Shown: positions 20,789 through 30,062 of the stretch, one piece after another
How positions within the stretch are numbered: the first letter of the stretch is position 1
Layout: each line of letters opens with the position of its first letter
NCBI GenBank assembly: GCA_963739085.1
Contig: CAVTZA010000018.1
Location: 62,001-126,000, forward strand
DNA from: DATFQE01 sp963739085
Lineage (GTDB): Bacteria; Actinomycetota; Thermoleophilia; Gaiellales; Gaiellaceae
Reading direction: 5' to 3'
DNA: 64,000 nt
Translations under genes and position numbers: made by a program
The notes under the pieces: model-generated
Database searches by the model: none
Seen by the model: the letters and a program-made list of their open reading frames with translations, nothing else
Told to the model about the DNA's origin: nothing

Positions 20789-22459
20789 CTACTTCTTGCA
20801 GATGGACGCGAGGTCGAGCTCGTACACCGGGTGGTACGCGAAGCAGCCAGTGCTCTTCGAGACCAGGATCCGGGTGTTATCCGTGATGTACGACGCCAGC
20901 GGAGCCGCGTTCTTCGCGAGGTCCTGATCGAGCGTGCCGAAGGCGCGGTAGCGGGCCTGGCCGACGAGGCTGGCCGCAGCCGCGATCTTGCGGTTGTACA
21001 CCGGGCTGTTGAAGTACGAGAAGTCCACGTTGTTGGCCGGGCGGATCGTCGTCCCGTCGAGCAGGAAGATGAAGTCGTACGGGTCGAAGTAATCCATGTG
21101 CCAGCCCTCGAGGGTCATGTCGAAGGGCTCACCACGGGTACCGGTCTTCGTGAACTGGACAGCACGCGGGAAGGGCTTGATCTCCATGTCGAGACCGATC
21201 GCCTTCAGGTTGTTCTGCACGATCTCGGCCGTCGGAATGCACGGGCCGCTGTTGCAGGTGTAGAAGACGCCCTTACCGCCGCGCAGGTTGCCGCTAGCGA
21301 GCGACTTCGCCCGGGCCACGTTCGGCCGGGACGGGTAGATCGCCGCGTTCTTGAACCCACGCATGCTCGGCGGCATGTACTGGTCGTTGATAACGCCCGC
21401 GTACGCACCGCGCTGGTTGATCATCGCGATCCGGTCGATCGCGTTGTTGACGGCCTTCTTCAGCCCGACGTTGCCCGTGCCCGAGCCGCCGAAGAGCGGC
21501 CGGTCGTGGTTCATCGCCAGGTAGCGGAAGGCAGCCGACGGGTTGACGAAGTACTGGCCCGGAGAACCCTTCCGGACGCCGTACTTCTGACCCAGCTCAG
21601 CGTGAGCGGCCGGCGGGAGGCCGTCGCCCGGGTAGTCCGACTGCGTTGCTCTCGATGTTCAGCCGGATCGTCGTCAGCGGCAGGCCGATGTTGTACTCGA
21701 CCCGGTTGACGTTGTGCGGGCGCGGGCCCTTGTAGAACGGGTTCCGCATCAGCGTGATCGAGCGCTTGGGCTCCCACTTCGCGATCGTAGTACGGACCGG
21801 AGCCGACGACCGGAGCGGAGATGCCGTCCGGGTTGATCGGCAGGTTCGCCGGGATCGCGCAGAAGAAGGGCATCGCCAGCCGCGAGAGCAGGTCAGGCGC
21901 ACGCTTGGTGAGCGAGATCTGCAGCTTGTACGGCGACAGCACCTTGACGCCCGAGGCCTTGGTGGCCTTGCCGTCGATGACCGCCGAGGCACCCACGATG
22001 TCCTCGATGAACGGCTGCGCCGGCGAGGCCATCTTCGGGTTGAGGTTGCGGTTGATCGCAGCCGCGTAGTTGGCGGCCGTGACCTTCTTGCCGTTGCTGA
22101 ACTTGTACGTCTTCTTCAGCGTGAACGTGTAGACTCTTCCCGTTCTTCGAGATCGCCGGGAAGCCAGCTGCAACCTCCGGAACGAGGCGCGACCCGCGCG
22201 GGGCCGGCCCGTCCGGATAGTTCATGAGCATCGAACAGGTCGCGTACTCGATCGACCACGAGACCGTGTAGTACGCGAGCGCCGGATCGACATAGTCGAT
22301 ATCCGTGTTGAGGCTGACGCGGAAGGTTCCACCCTTCTGCGCCGGCCCGCTCGATGCCGTGGGCGAGCTCGCGGCCGTCGAGCCAGCAGTGGCCGACGCG
22401 GCGAGCAGGCCCGCTCCAATCGCCAGCATGGCGACGGAGAGCATGAGCCGTTTGTGCAT
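20789..22459 (-). CDS. oppA: Peptide ABC transporter substrate-binding protein (SBP_bac_5), three apparent frameshifts
   Basis: Extracytoplasmic receptor for peptides. ATG at 22457-22459 with AGGAG upstream, followed by a signal peptide (MHKRLMLSVAMLAIGAGLLA). The mature start KGGTFRVSLNTDIDYVDPAL is typical of the family. The frame changes at about 22133-22140, 21786 and 21642-21645. Removing one base at each joins VPEVAAGFPAISKNG, VYTFTLKKTYKFSNG, the SGPYY / IAKWEPKRS junction and LNIESN / SDYPGDGL into one protein of about 555 residues ending YELDLASICKK. The signal peptide has no lipobox cysteine, so it may be soluble or anchored otherwise. All three lesions are single insertions. Confidence 0.85.
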
Positions 22460-22648
22460 GAGACTCCTTTCCGTGACGAGAGTCGGTCGACGAGCACCGA
22501 CCCGGGCCGCTTTCACGTCCCAGACACATGAGACGCCGATGTTGAGCGTTGGTTAGCGCCGTGTGTAGTTCTTTTGTCCGAAATGGCCCAAATGGGTTAG
22601 GACACTGGGCCTGACGGGCCTCGCGGAGTGTGTAGGAGCTGCGAAGCC

Positions 22649-22816
22649 AGGAGGGTTTGGCGCAGGGATATCGCTCGTCGCCGGGGTGCGATGGTCGTTC
22701 CGAGGCAAGGACGCAGGGAGTCTTCGTATGCGGAGCTATCGGGGGCGACCGAGGACGCGGCCTCGGGGCGAGCAGCGCGGCCCGGCGGCACAGCCGTTAT
22801 TCCGCCAGACCCTCCT
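22649..22816 (+). ncRNA. Dispersed structured RNA element, copy 2
   Basis: A 168-nt element in the 359-base gap between oppA and oppC. Bases 22649-22662 pair with 22803-22816 (14 bp, no mismatch, one G.U if read as + strand). The inner stem GUCGCCGGG/CCCGGCGGC and the core GAGGCAAGGACGCAGGGAG match copies 1 and 3. It ends 2 bases from the oppC stop. The rest of the gap (22460-22648) is the oppA leader, in which I see only a good ribosome site. The orientation relative to neighbouring genes is the same as in the other two copies. Confidence 0.7.
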
Positions 22817-22818
22817 AC

Positions 22819-23871
22819 CTAGTGCGAGCTGCGCGGGTCGAACGCGTCGCGGAGCCCGTCGCCGAGCAGGTTGAACGCGAGCGTCGTCAGCAGCACCGCC
22901 AGGCCCGGCCAGACCATCAGCCAGGGCTGCTGCGTGTAGAAGTCCGGCGCCGTCGAGAGCAGGTTGCCCCAGCTTGCCGTCGGCAGCTTGATGCCGAGGC
23001 CGAGGAACGAGAGGCCCGCCTCGAAGAGCACGAACTGGGCGACGATCAGGGTCGAGTAGACGATGATCGGCGCCACGAGGTGCGGCAGCAGGTGCGAGCG
23101 GATGATCCGCCAGTCGCTCGAACCGACCATGCGCGCTGCCTCGACGAACTCCTTCTCGCGGAGCGACAGGACCTGGGCCCGGACGATGCGCGCCGGGTAG
23201 AACCAGCCGAAGATGCCGCCGATCAGGACCAGGGTGATCACCCCTGGTTGGAACATCCCCCACATCGTGATGTCGTTGAGCCGGTCGCCGGCCGTGGCGG
23301 CCAGCGCGATCACGAAGAGCAGCAGCGGGAACGCCATCACGATCTCGGTGACGCGCGAGATGATCGCGTCGATGCCGCCGCGGAAGTAGCCGGCGATCGA
23401 GCCGAGCAGCACGCCGATGAACATCGAGAGGAACGTGGCGCCGATCGCGACCTCGAGCGAGACCCGGGCGCCGTAGAGCAGGCGCAGGAACTCGTCCCGG
23501 CCGAGCGTGTCGGACGCGCCGAGCAGGAAGAAGATGTCCCTGTTCTCAGAGAAGCTGTGCACCGTGGTCAGCGGCCCCACTGGCACCAGCGTCGTCGGGT
23601 CGACCCCCTCGCTCGGGAAGATGTCGTTCGGGCCGTGGCCGAGCCACTTCTGGGCGAGCGGAGCGCCCGCGAAGGCGGCGGCGAAGAGGAAGATGATGAA
23701 GATGCCGCTGGCGATCGCCACCCGGTCGCGGCTGAAGCGGCGCCAGACCTGCTCCCAGTAGCCACGCGCCTTGATCTCGATTTCGCCGAACTCGCCGCCC
23801 GACTCGAGCGCGACCTCTGCGGCGAGGCCCGCGCCGGCCGAAAGGACTTCGCGTCGATCCTGTTGCGCCAT
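22819..23871 (-). CDS. oppC: Oligopeptide/dipeptide ABC transporter permease (OppC/DppC type)
   Basis: Second permease, 350 residues, intact. It has a long N-terminal cytoplasmic tail, a first helix (about 50-72), the OppC extracellular insertion and an EAA loop (EKEFVEAARMVGSSDWRIIRSHLLPH, in pieces) followed by LIVAQFVLFEAGLSFLGLGIKLPTASWG, typical of DppC, ending LGDGLRDAFDPRSS. It is the first gene of the opp set on this strand, lying before oppA, an unusual order. Upstream a hairpin (23900-23924) and the duplicated atpG end separate it from the ATP synthase genes. Confidence 0.93.
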   Translation of the reverse strand: MAQQDRREVLSAGAGLAAEVALESGGEFGEIEIKARGYWEQVWRRFSRDRVAIASGIFIIFLFAAAFAGAPLAQKWLGHGPNDIFPSEGVDPTTLVPVGPLTTVHSFSENRDIFFLLGASDTLGRDEFLRLLYGARVSLEVAIGATFLSMFIGVLLGSIAGYFRGGIDAIISRVTEIVMAFPLLLFVIALAATAGDRLNDITMWGMFQPGVITLVLIGGIFGWFYPARIVRAQVLSLREKEFVEAARMVGSSDWRIIRSHLLPHLVAPIIVYSTLIVAQFVLFEAGLSFLGLGIKLPTASWGNLLSTAPDFYTQQPWLMVWPGLAVLLTTLAFNLLGDGLRDAFDPRSSH

Positions 23872-23967
23872 GAGCGGTAAGAGAATAACGGCCCGGGAGC
23901 GGGCGTCAGGAGGTTAGACGCCCGGCCGCGAACGTTGTTAGGAGCCTGTTAACCCGCGTGGCCGTCG

Positions 23968-24110
23968 CGGGAGGTGTCCCCGGCGGCTAAGCCGAGAGGG
24001 CGTCCGCGCCGGCGCCAAAGGCGCCCGTCCGCGAAGCGGACCAGTGGAAGGGGTCTGGGGAAACCGGGAGGTGTCCCCAGCGGCTAAGCCGAGAGCGCAT
24101 CCGCGCCGGC
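23968..24110. repeat. 46-bp direct duplication of the 3' end of atpG
   Basis: Bases 23968-24013 and 24065-24110 agree at 43 of 46 positions and are in the same orientation. The second copy contains the last codons and stop of atpG (AGADALSA, TAG at 24084-24086) and the flanking GGTGTCCCC hairpin arm. The first is a non-coding duplicate downstream of the gene. The REP-like element at 24027-24078 lies between and partly within them, suggesting the duplication arose with it. The gap 23872-24083 contains nothing else I recognise apart from the hairpin CGGGCGTC/GACGCCCG at 23900-23924. Confidence 0.8.
24027..24078 (+). repeat. REP-like two-hairpin element, copy next to atpG
   Basis: Begins GTCCGCGAAGCGGAC (a 6-bp hairpin with a GAA-type loop), then CAGTGG and an AGGGGTCTGGGG linker, then a second hairpin around CCGGGAGG. 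Near-identical units occur at 26542-26588 and 62302-62350 (reverse), 59218-59270 (same direction) and in part at 62247-62275. All lie next to minus-strand stop codons. Confidence 0.75.
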
Positions 24111-24983
24111 AACGACCTCGAGGATCTCCTGGGTGATCTCGGACTGGCGGGCGCGGTTCATGGCGAGCGTCAGGTTGTCGATCAGCTCGCCGGCGTTCTT
24201 CGACGCATTCCGCATCGCTGTCATTCGCGCCCCCTGTTCGGACGCGGCTGACTCGAGCAGCGCGCGGTAGATCTCGGTCTCCACGTACACCGGCAGCAGC
24301 CGTTCGAGGATCTGCTCTGGCTCAGGCTCGTAGATGAAGTCGCCGAGCAGAGCCTGTTGACGTTCTTCGGCCTCGTCGCGCTCGAGGACGTGCTCCGGAA
24401 TCGGGAGGATCTCCGCGTCGACGACCCGCTGCACGAGCGCGGACTCGAAGTGGTTGTAGACGATCCGGACGCTGTCCACCTCGCCGTTGGCGTAGAGCTC
24501 GGCGACGTGGTGGGCCATCGCCTGCGCGTCGGCGTATTCGGGGCGGTCGCTGAAGCCTGTCCAGGCGCGCTGCACGTCATAGCGGCGGAAGCGCAGGGTC
24601 GACGCGCCCTTCTTGCCGGACACGGCGAAGCGGACCTGCAGGCCCTCGCTGCGGAGCCGCCGTTCGACCGCGAAGGCCTCGCGGAGCACCTGCGCATTGA
24701 AGGCGCCCGCCAACCCGCGGTCGCCGGTGAGCGGGACGACCAGCGCCGTCTCGACGTCGCGCCGCTGCAGGAGCGGGATGGTGCGGAGCGACGTGCTTGC
24801 CCGCGCCGTCCCGGCCATCAGCTCCATCATCCGGTCGGCATACGGGCGCATCGCCTCGATCCGCGCCTGGGCCCGGCGCAGCTTCGCCGCCGCCACGAGC
24901 TCCATCGCACGTGTGATCTTGCGCGTGTTCCGGACCGAGCGGATCCGGCGCTTGATGTCTTGGACGGACGGCCATCTAGGCAC
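24084..24983 (-). CDS. atpG: ATP synthase F1 subunit gamma
   Basis: Rotor shaft of F1. The protein of about 299 residues has the conserved N-terminal helix SVQDIKRRIRSVRNTRKITRAMELVAAAKLRRAQ (in pieces) and C-terminal helix RMTAMRNASKNAGELIDNLTLAMNRARQSEITQEILEVV, which form the coiled-coil axle. The start is uncertain. GTG at 24981-24983 (VPRWPSVQDIK) or 24987-24989 is in frame, but ATG in CTAGATGGCC reads MASVQDIK, the canonical opening, if a single base near 24972 is removed. It overlaps or abuts the atpA stop. Downstream are a REP-like element and a partial duplicate of its own 3' end. Confidence 0.93.
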   Translation of the reverse strand: MPRWPSVQDIKRRIRSVRNTRKITRAMELVAAAKLRRAQARIEAMRPYADRMMELMAGTARASTSLRTIPLLQRRDVETALVVPLTGDRGLAGAFNAQVLREAFAVERRLRSEGLQVRFAVSGKKGASTLRFRRYDVQRAWTGFSDRPEYADAQAMAHHVAELYANGEVDSVRIVYNHFESALVQRVVDAEILPIPEHVLERDEAEERQQALLGDFIYEPEPEQILERLLPVYVETEIYRALLESAASEQGARMTAMRNASKNAGELIDNLTLAMNRARQSEITQEILEVVAGADALSA

Positions 24984-24985
24984 TA

Positions 24986-26512
<1,527 letters not shown>

Positions 26513-26541
26513 CAGATGCTCCTCTCGGTGACTCGGCGGGC

Positions 26542-26588
26542 GAACCTCCCGGTTCTCCCCACCCCGTCCACTGGTCCGCTTCGCGGAC
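26542..26588 (-). repeat. REP-like two-hairpin element between atpH and atpA
   Basis: Reverse-orientation copy of the element at 24027-24078: CCTCCCGGTTCTCCCC, then CCGTCCACTGG and the hairpin TCCGCTTCGCGGA. It begins 18 bases downstream of the atpH stop on the minus strand. A GGCGGC...GCCGCC hairpin follows at about 26591-26604. Lying inside the operon, it may affect the relative expression of atpZIBEFH and atpAG. Confidence 0.75.
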
Positions 26589-26605
26589 AGGCGGCTGACG
26601 CCGCC

Positions 26606-27148
26606 TCACGCGACACTCCTTGCTGTTGTGAGCTGGTGGCGCAGCCGCTCGAGGCGGCCGCGAATGCTTGCGTCGAGCCGGCGGGAGCCGATCTGCAGGA
26701 CGAGCCCGCCGACCAGGCCCGGGTCGACGGCACGCGAGGCGCGCACCTCGCGGCCGGACGCCTTGCCGATGCGCTGCACGAGCGCGTCGAACTCCTTCTC
26801 CGAGAGCTCGACTGCGGTGGTCAGCTCGACGTCGAGGATTCCGCGGTAATCGGCGACGAGCGCCTCGAACTCGCGCGCGATCTCGACGATCTCGCCGCTC
26901 CGGCCCTTCTCGGCCACGATCAGGAGGAAGTTGCGGACGAGCTCGTCGGCGTCCGCGAGCAGTTGCTCGAGCAGCGCTCTCTTCTCGCGCGACTCGACCT
27001 CGGGGTTCTCGAGCAGCCCGCGCAGCTCCGGCACCTCCTCCACCGTCGCGGCGAAGTCGGCGAGCTCCTCGTGCACGCGGTCGAGCCGTTTCTCCTCGAC
27101 CGCCGCCTCGAAGAGCGAGCGTGCGTACGTGCGCTGGGCGACGGCCAC
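26606..27148 (-). CDS. atpH: ATP synthase F1 subunit delta
   Basis: Peripheral-stalk subunit (OSCP) linking F1 alpha to the b subunits. The 180-residue protein begins VAVAQRTYARSLFEAAVEEKRL, a family signature, with the all-helical N-terminal domain (about 1-105) and the C-terminal sequence ELSEKEFDALVQRIGKASG then DPGLVGGLVLQIGSRRLDASIRGRL (in pieces), the conserved end. It lies 10 bases after atpF. Confidence 0.95.
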   Translation of the reverse strand: MAVAQRTYARSLFEAAVEEKRLDRVHEELADFAATVEEVPELRGLLENPEVESREKRALLEQLLADADELVRNFLLIVAEKGRSGEIVEIAREFEALVADYRGILDVELTTAVELSEKEFDALVQRIGKASGREVRASRAVDPGLVGGLVLQIGSRRLDASIRGRLERLRHQLTTARSVA

Positions 27149-27158
27149 GCTACGCGTC

Positions 27159-27686
27159 CTAGTTAGAAGACCGCTCCAACACGGAGAAGTCGAGCTCGCC
27201 GATCGCCTCGTCGATCAGCCGGCGGTGATCCTTGTCGTCGAGCACCTTCCCGGTCACGCGCGCGGTCGCGATCACAGTGAGCTCGGCGACCTCGGCGCGG
27301 AGCTGCTCCAGCGCGCGCCGCGTCTCGGCCTCGACCTGCTTGCGCGTGTCCTCGATCCGGCGCTGACGCTCGGCCTCGAGCTCCTCCCGCAGCCGCTCCC
27401 GTTGCGCATCGGCGACGCGACGGGCCTCGGCGAGGATCTCCTCGGACTGCCCGCGGGCCTCGCGCATCAGCGCGCGGTGCTCCTCGAGCAGCCGCCGGGC
27501 CTCGTCGCGGGCGTTGTCGGCCTCGTGGAGCGACTCGCGGATCCGCTGACGCCGCTCGTCGATGATCTTCTGGACCGGCCCGAACGCGTACTTCCTCAGG
27601 ACGTAGAACGTGATCCCGAAGCAGACGAGGGTCCAGATCATCAGACCCGGGGTGACGTCGATCAGGGGGTTTGCGGCGAGCATCAT
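27159..27686 (-). CDS. atpF: ATP synthase F0 subunit b
   Basis: Stator stalk subunit, 175 residues. One N-terminal membrane helix (about 12-32, PGLMIWTLVCFGITFYVLRKY) is followed by a long Arg/Glu/Ala-rich coiled coil to the C-terminus (RRQRIRESLHEADNARDEARRLLEE and onward). ATG at 27684-27686 is chosen, followed by a second ATG. Sequence upstream in frame overlaps atpE and is not b-like. Spacing to atpE is 5 bases. Confidence 0.94.
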   Translation of the reverse strand: MMLAANPLIDVTPGLMIWTLVCFGITFYVLRKYAFGPVQKIIDERRQRIRESLHEADNARDEARRLLEEHRALMREARGQSEEILAEARRVADAQRERLREELEAERQRRIEDTRKQVEAETRRALEQLRAEVAELTVIATARVTGKVLDDKDHRRLIDEAIGELDFSVLERSSN

Positions 27687-27691
27687 CGGGC

Positions 27692-27952
27692 TCAGACGAG
27701 GACGTAGGCGAGCAGCCCGCCGATGAGGCCGTAGAACACCACGGCCTCGGTGAGCGCGAAGCCGAGCCACATGATCCCCTGCAGCTCTCCGCGCAGCTCG
27801 GGCTGGCGGGCGACCGACTGGATCATGGAGCCGAAGATGTTGCCGATGCCGATGCCGGCGCCGACCGCGCCGAGGCCGATGCCGAGCGCGAGCGCGACGG
27901 CCTTGCCCGCGTCGGCGCCGTCAGAGGCGGCAGCAAGGACGGGGTCGATCAT
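27692..27952 (-). CDS. atpE: ATP synthase F0 subunit c
   Basis: Ring-forming proteolipid, 86 residues, two membrane helices. The first carries the glycine-rich GIGLGAVGAGIGIGNIFG packing motif, and the loop has ARQPELRGELQ with the conserved RQP. The second helix contains the ion-binding carboxylate Glu69 in FALTEAVVFYG. I see no extra liganding set that clearly marks a sodium type, so proton coupling is assumed. Spacing to atpB is 13 bases, with a GGAGG ribosome site. Confidence 0.96.
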   Translation of the reverse strand: MIDPVLAAASDGADAGKAVALALGIGLGAVGAGIGIGNIFGSMIQSVARQPELRGELQGIMWLGFALTEAVVFYGLIGGLLAYVLV

Positions 27953-27965
27953 GGACGAAACCTCC

Positions 27966-28838
27966 TTAATGCTCCGGCTCGATGGCCGAGCCGATGTAGA
28001 TGGCGGACAGGGCGGCGAAGATGTAGGCCTGGATGCCGACGACGATGACGACCTCGAAGAGGTAGAAGGCCGTCGCAGCCGGGATCACGAGCGGCGCGAG
28101 CGCCACGCTCTCGAGCACGAACATGAGCCCGATGAAGGTGAGGATCAGCATGTGGCCCGCGAGCATGTTGGCGTAGAGCCGGACGCTCAGCGAGATCAGG
28201 CGCATGAACTGACCGAGGACCTCGACCGGGATGATCAGCGGGTACAGCGCCTTGGGGACGTCGGGAATCCAGCTCTTGAGGTAGCCGACCAGGCCGTTCG
28301 CGCGCACGCCCTCGATGTGCGTGAAGGTCCAGCTCATCAGCGCGAGCGCGAGCGTCACCGCGAGCGACGATGTTGCCGCGTAGATGCCGAGCGTCGGCAA
28401 CTCGACGCCGAAGATCGTGAACGTCTCGTCCGAGAGCGGCAGCGGGATGAAGCCGATCAGGTTCACGACGAGGATGAAGAGGAAGAGGCTCGCCACGTAC
28501 GGGAACCAGCGCGCGATCGCCTTGGTGGGCAGGCCCTGCTCGGCGATCTGCGTCTGCGCGATGTCGTAGATCAGCTCGCCGGCGCTCTGCCGACGGTCGG
28601 GCTCGACCGACGTCCGCCAGCGCATGAGCAGGATCCCCAGCGCCATCGTGAGCACCGAGCCGAGAATGAGGTAGGCGACGGCCTTGGTGATCGAGAGGTC
28701 GAGCGGGCCGATGTGGATCGGGATCCAGTCGTGCTGCTCGAACTCGACGCTGGGGTCGAACTTCTCGTCGTCCGCCGCTAGAGCCACCTGGGGCGCGATG
28801 AGCGCGAGCGTCGTGATCAGCGCGAACGCCCGCTTCAC
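27966..28838 (-). CDS. atpB: ATP synthase F0 subunit a
   Basis: Stator half-channel subunit, 290 residues. It begins with a signal-like hydrophobic segment (MKRAFALITTLALIAPQVALA) before the first canonical helix, so the N-terminus may be processed. The essential arginine lies in LISLSVRLYANMLAGHM. The C-terminal helices EVVIVVGIQAYIFAALSAIYIG complete the channel. ATG at 28836-28838 overlaps the atpI stop by 4 bases. Confidence 0.95.
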   Translation of the reverse strand: MKRAFALITTLALIAPQVALAADDEKFDPSVEFEQHDWIPIHIGPLDLSITKAVAYLILGSVLTMALGILLMRWRTSVEPDRRQSAGELIYDIAQTQIAEQGLPTKAIARWFPYVASLFLFILVVNLIGFIPLPLSDETFTIFGVELPTLGIYAATSSLAVTLALALMSWTFTHIEGVRANGLVGYLKSWIPDVPKALYPLIIPVEVLGQFMRLISLSVRLYANMLAGHMLILTFIGLMFVLESVALAPLVIPAATAFYLFEVVIVVGIQAYIFAALSAIYIGSAIEPEH

Positions 28839-29230
28839 GACACCGGCTCGCTTCCGAAGTAGGTGACGAGAGAAAGCGCCAGCTCGAGCGTGTAGGCGAG
28901 CGCATAGAGGAGCGCGGCCGCGACCCCGATCGCGGCGTCGTTCGCGGCGACGACGATCACCACGACGCCGACTGCGAGTGCGCGAAACATCATCGAGATC
29001 CCGACCACGCCCGAGGCGGCGAGATTACCGTCGTCCGGGCGCAGGCGCGACAACACCAGCGTCAGCGCCTGCGACGCCAGCCAGAGGACGGCGGCGAGGC
29101 CCCAGCCGGAGAGCGGCCAGCCTGCCGCGAGGAACACCGGCAGGGCGAGCGCGATCACGAGCGTGCCTCCGAGGGCCGGCAGGAGGCGCGACGGCATCGG
29201 CCTCGGCGTGCTGAAGGCGCGCGCGGTCAC
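28835..29230 (-). CDS. atpI: AtpI-like ATP synthase assembly protein
   Basis: A 131-residue membrane protein with four hydrophobic segments (about 15-35, 38-58, 75-95 and 100-122), a basic N-terminus (VTARAFSTPRPMPSRL) and the position directly upstream of atpB held by AtpI in most atp operons. AtpI helps c-ring assembly and ion supply. Sequence signatures are weak, so the call leans on topology and context. GTG at 29228-29230 overlaps the previous stop by 4 bases. Confidence 0.75.
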   Translation of the reverse strand: MTARAFSTPRPMPSRLLPALGGTLVIALALPVFLAAGWPLSGWGLAAVLWLASQALTLVLSRLRPDDGNLAASGVVGISMMFRALAVGVVVIVVAANDAAIGVAAALLYALAYTLELALSLVTYFGSEPVS

Positions 29231-29424
29231 GTGAAGTAGCCCCGGTAGTGGCGGTAGACGACGAAGACGCCGGCAGGGATGCCGGCGATCGCGCCGACGA
29301 TCGCGCCGAGGCTCGCCGAGCCGGCGGCCCAGCCGATCAGGGCGCCAACCCCCACGCCCGCGCAGGTCGTGCCGGCGAGGAGCGCGCCCGCTCCGGCGGG
29401 TTGAAACTGGGAGGACGGCTCCAT
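29227..29424 (-). CDS. AtpZ-like small membrane protein
   Basis: A 65-residue protein with two glycine-rich hydrophobic helices (LLAGTTCAGVGVGALIGWAAG and ASLGAIVGAIAGIPAGVFVVY) and a basic end YRHYRGYF. Such AtpZ/AtpQ proteins head many atp operons and are thought to form a small channel with AtpI. It is the first gene of the block atpZ-I-B-E-F-H-A-G and has a possible extended -10 promoter directly upstream. Confidence 0.75.
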   Translation of the reverse strand: MEPSSQFQPAGAGALLAGTTCAGVGVGALIGWAAGSASLGAIVGAIAGIPAGVFVVYRHYRGYFT

Positions 29425-29433
29425 CCGGCCGCG

Positions 29434-29442
29434 AGCATACCA
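29434..29442 (-). promoter_or_regulatory. Extended -10 promoter candidate for the atp operon
   Basis: On the minus strand TGGTATGCT (complement of 29434-29442) fits an extended -10 element (TGn plus TATGCT). Transcription would begin only a few bases before the atpZ ATG at 29422-29424, so the mRNA would be nearly leaderless. No clear -35 box is seen. Confidence 0.35.
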
Positions 29443-29461
29443 AAGTTTGTGACACCGGAAT

Positions 29462-29482
29462 GCCGCTCAACAAGCGGCTTTT
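29462..29482 (+). terminator. Hairpin with T-run in the divergent atpZ/acetyltransferase gap
   Basis: GCCGCT and AGCGGC form a 6-bp stem with a CAACA loop followed by TTTT on the + strand. It has the shape of a small terminator, yet it lies upstream of a + strand gene and of the atp promoter. It may insulate the acetyltransferase from antisense read-through or act as an attenuator. Confidence 0.4.
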
Positions 29483-29542
29483 GGCCCGAGATTGTGGTGT
29501 TCTGCGGCCGACCGCCGAGCGGCTCGTAGAGTTCGTCGGGCC

Positions 29543-30058
29543 GTGAGCCTCCCCGATCCGACCCGCCGACTGAGCTACCGCCCGGTCGCGTCCGACGACG
29601 TCGAGGCGATGCACGCGATCTGGTCGGATCCCGAGGTCGTGCGCTACCTGCCGAGCGAGCCGGACGCATCGATCGACGAGACGGCCGAGCGCGTCGACCG
29701 CCACCGTCAGCGCTTCGAGCAGACGGGGTTCGGCTTGTGCGCGGTCGTCGAGCGCGAGAGCGGCGACGTCGTCGGCGTGTGCGGCCTCTTCCCGGTCGAG
29801 TGGGTGGGACCCGACGTCGAGATTGCGTACCACTTCGCGCGGCGCGTGTGGGGCCGCGGCTACGCGACCGAGGCTGCGGGCGCGTGGCTCGAGCAGGCGT
29901 TCGGGCAACTCGGGTTGTCACGCGTGATCGCGCTCGCCTACCCGGCGAACCGCGCCTCCACCCGCGTGATGGAGAAGATCGGCATGAACGACCCGTACGA
30001 AGTCGAGCGCTACGGCGAAACGCTCGTGCAGTACTCCCTCGACCGCCCCGACGCCTGA
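29543..30058 (+). CDS. GNAT-family N-acetyltransferase (RimJ/RimL type)
   Basis: A 171-residue acetyl-CoA-dependent transferase. The order of motifs is typical: an N-terminal strand LSYRPVASDDVEAMHAIWSDPEVVRYL, GVCGLFPVEW, YHFARRVWGRGYATEAAGAWLEQAF with the CoA-binding loop R-x-x-G-R-G-Y-A, and a C-terminal NRASTRVMEKIGM. This pattern marks the group that acetylates protein N-termini or small amines. Substrate unknown. GTG at 29543-29545 is used. The stop is 4 bases from the next gene, so both are probably co-transcribed. Confidence 0.88.
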   Translation: MSLPDPTRRLSYRPVASDDVEAMHAIWSDPEVVRYLPSEPDASIDETAERVDRHRQRFEQTGFGLCAVVERESGDVVGVCGLFPVEWVGPDVEIAYHFARRVWGRGYATEAAGAWLEQAFGQLGLSRVIALAYPANRASTRVMEKIGMNDPYEVERYGETLVQYSLDRPDA

Positions 30059-30062
30059 GCCG

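Noticed and set aside
22597..22791. A 64-codon minus-strand reading frame inside RNA copy 2 whose translation is matched by similar frames in copies 1 and 3
   Set aside because: The likeness comes from the conserved RNA core. The frame is not kept equally in all copies, and pairing rather than codon pattern is conserved.
24027..24078. Rho-independent terminator after atpG
   Set aside because: The hairpins recur in both orientations and lack U-tracts, so they are better described as a REP-like repeat, although they could still affect transcript ends.
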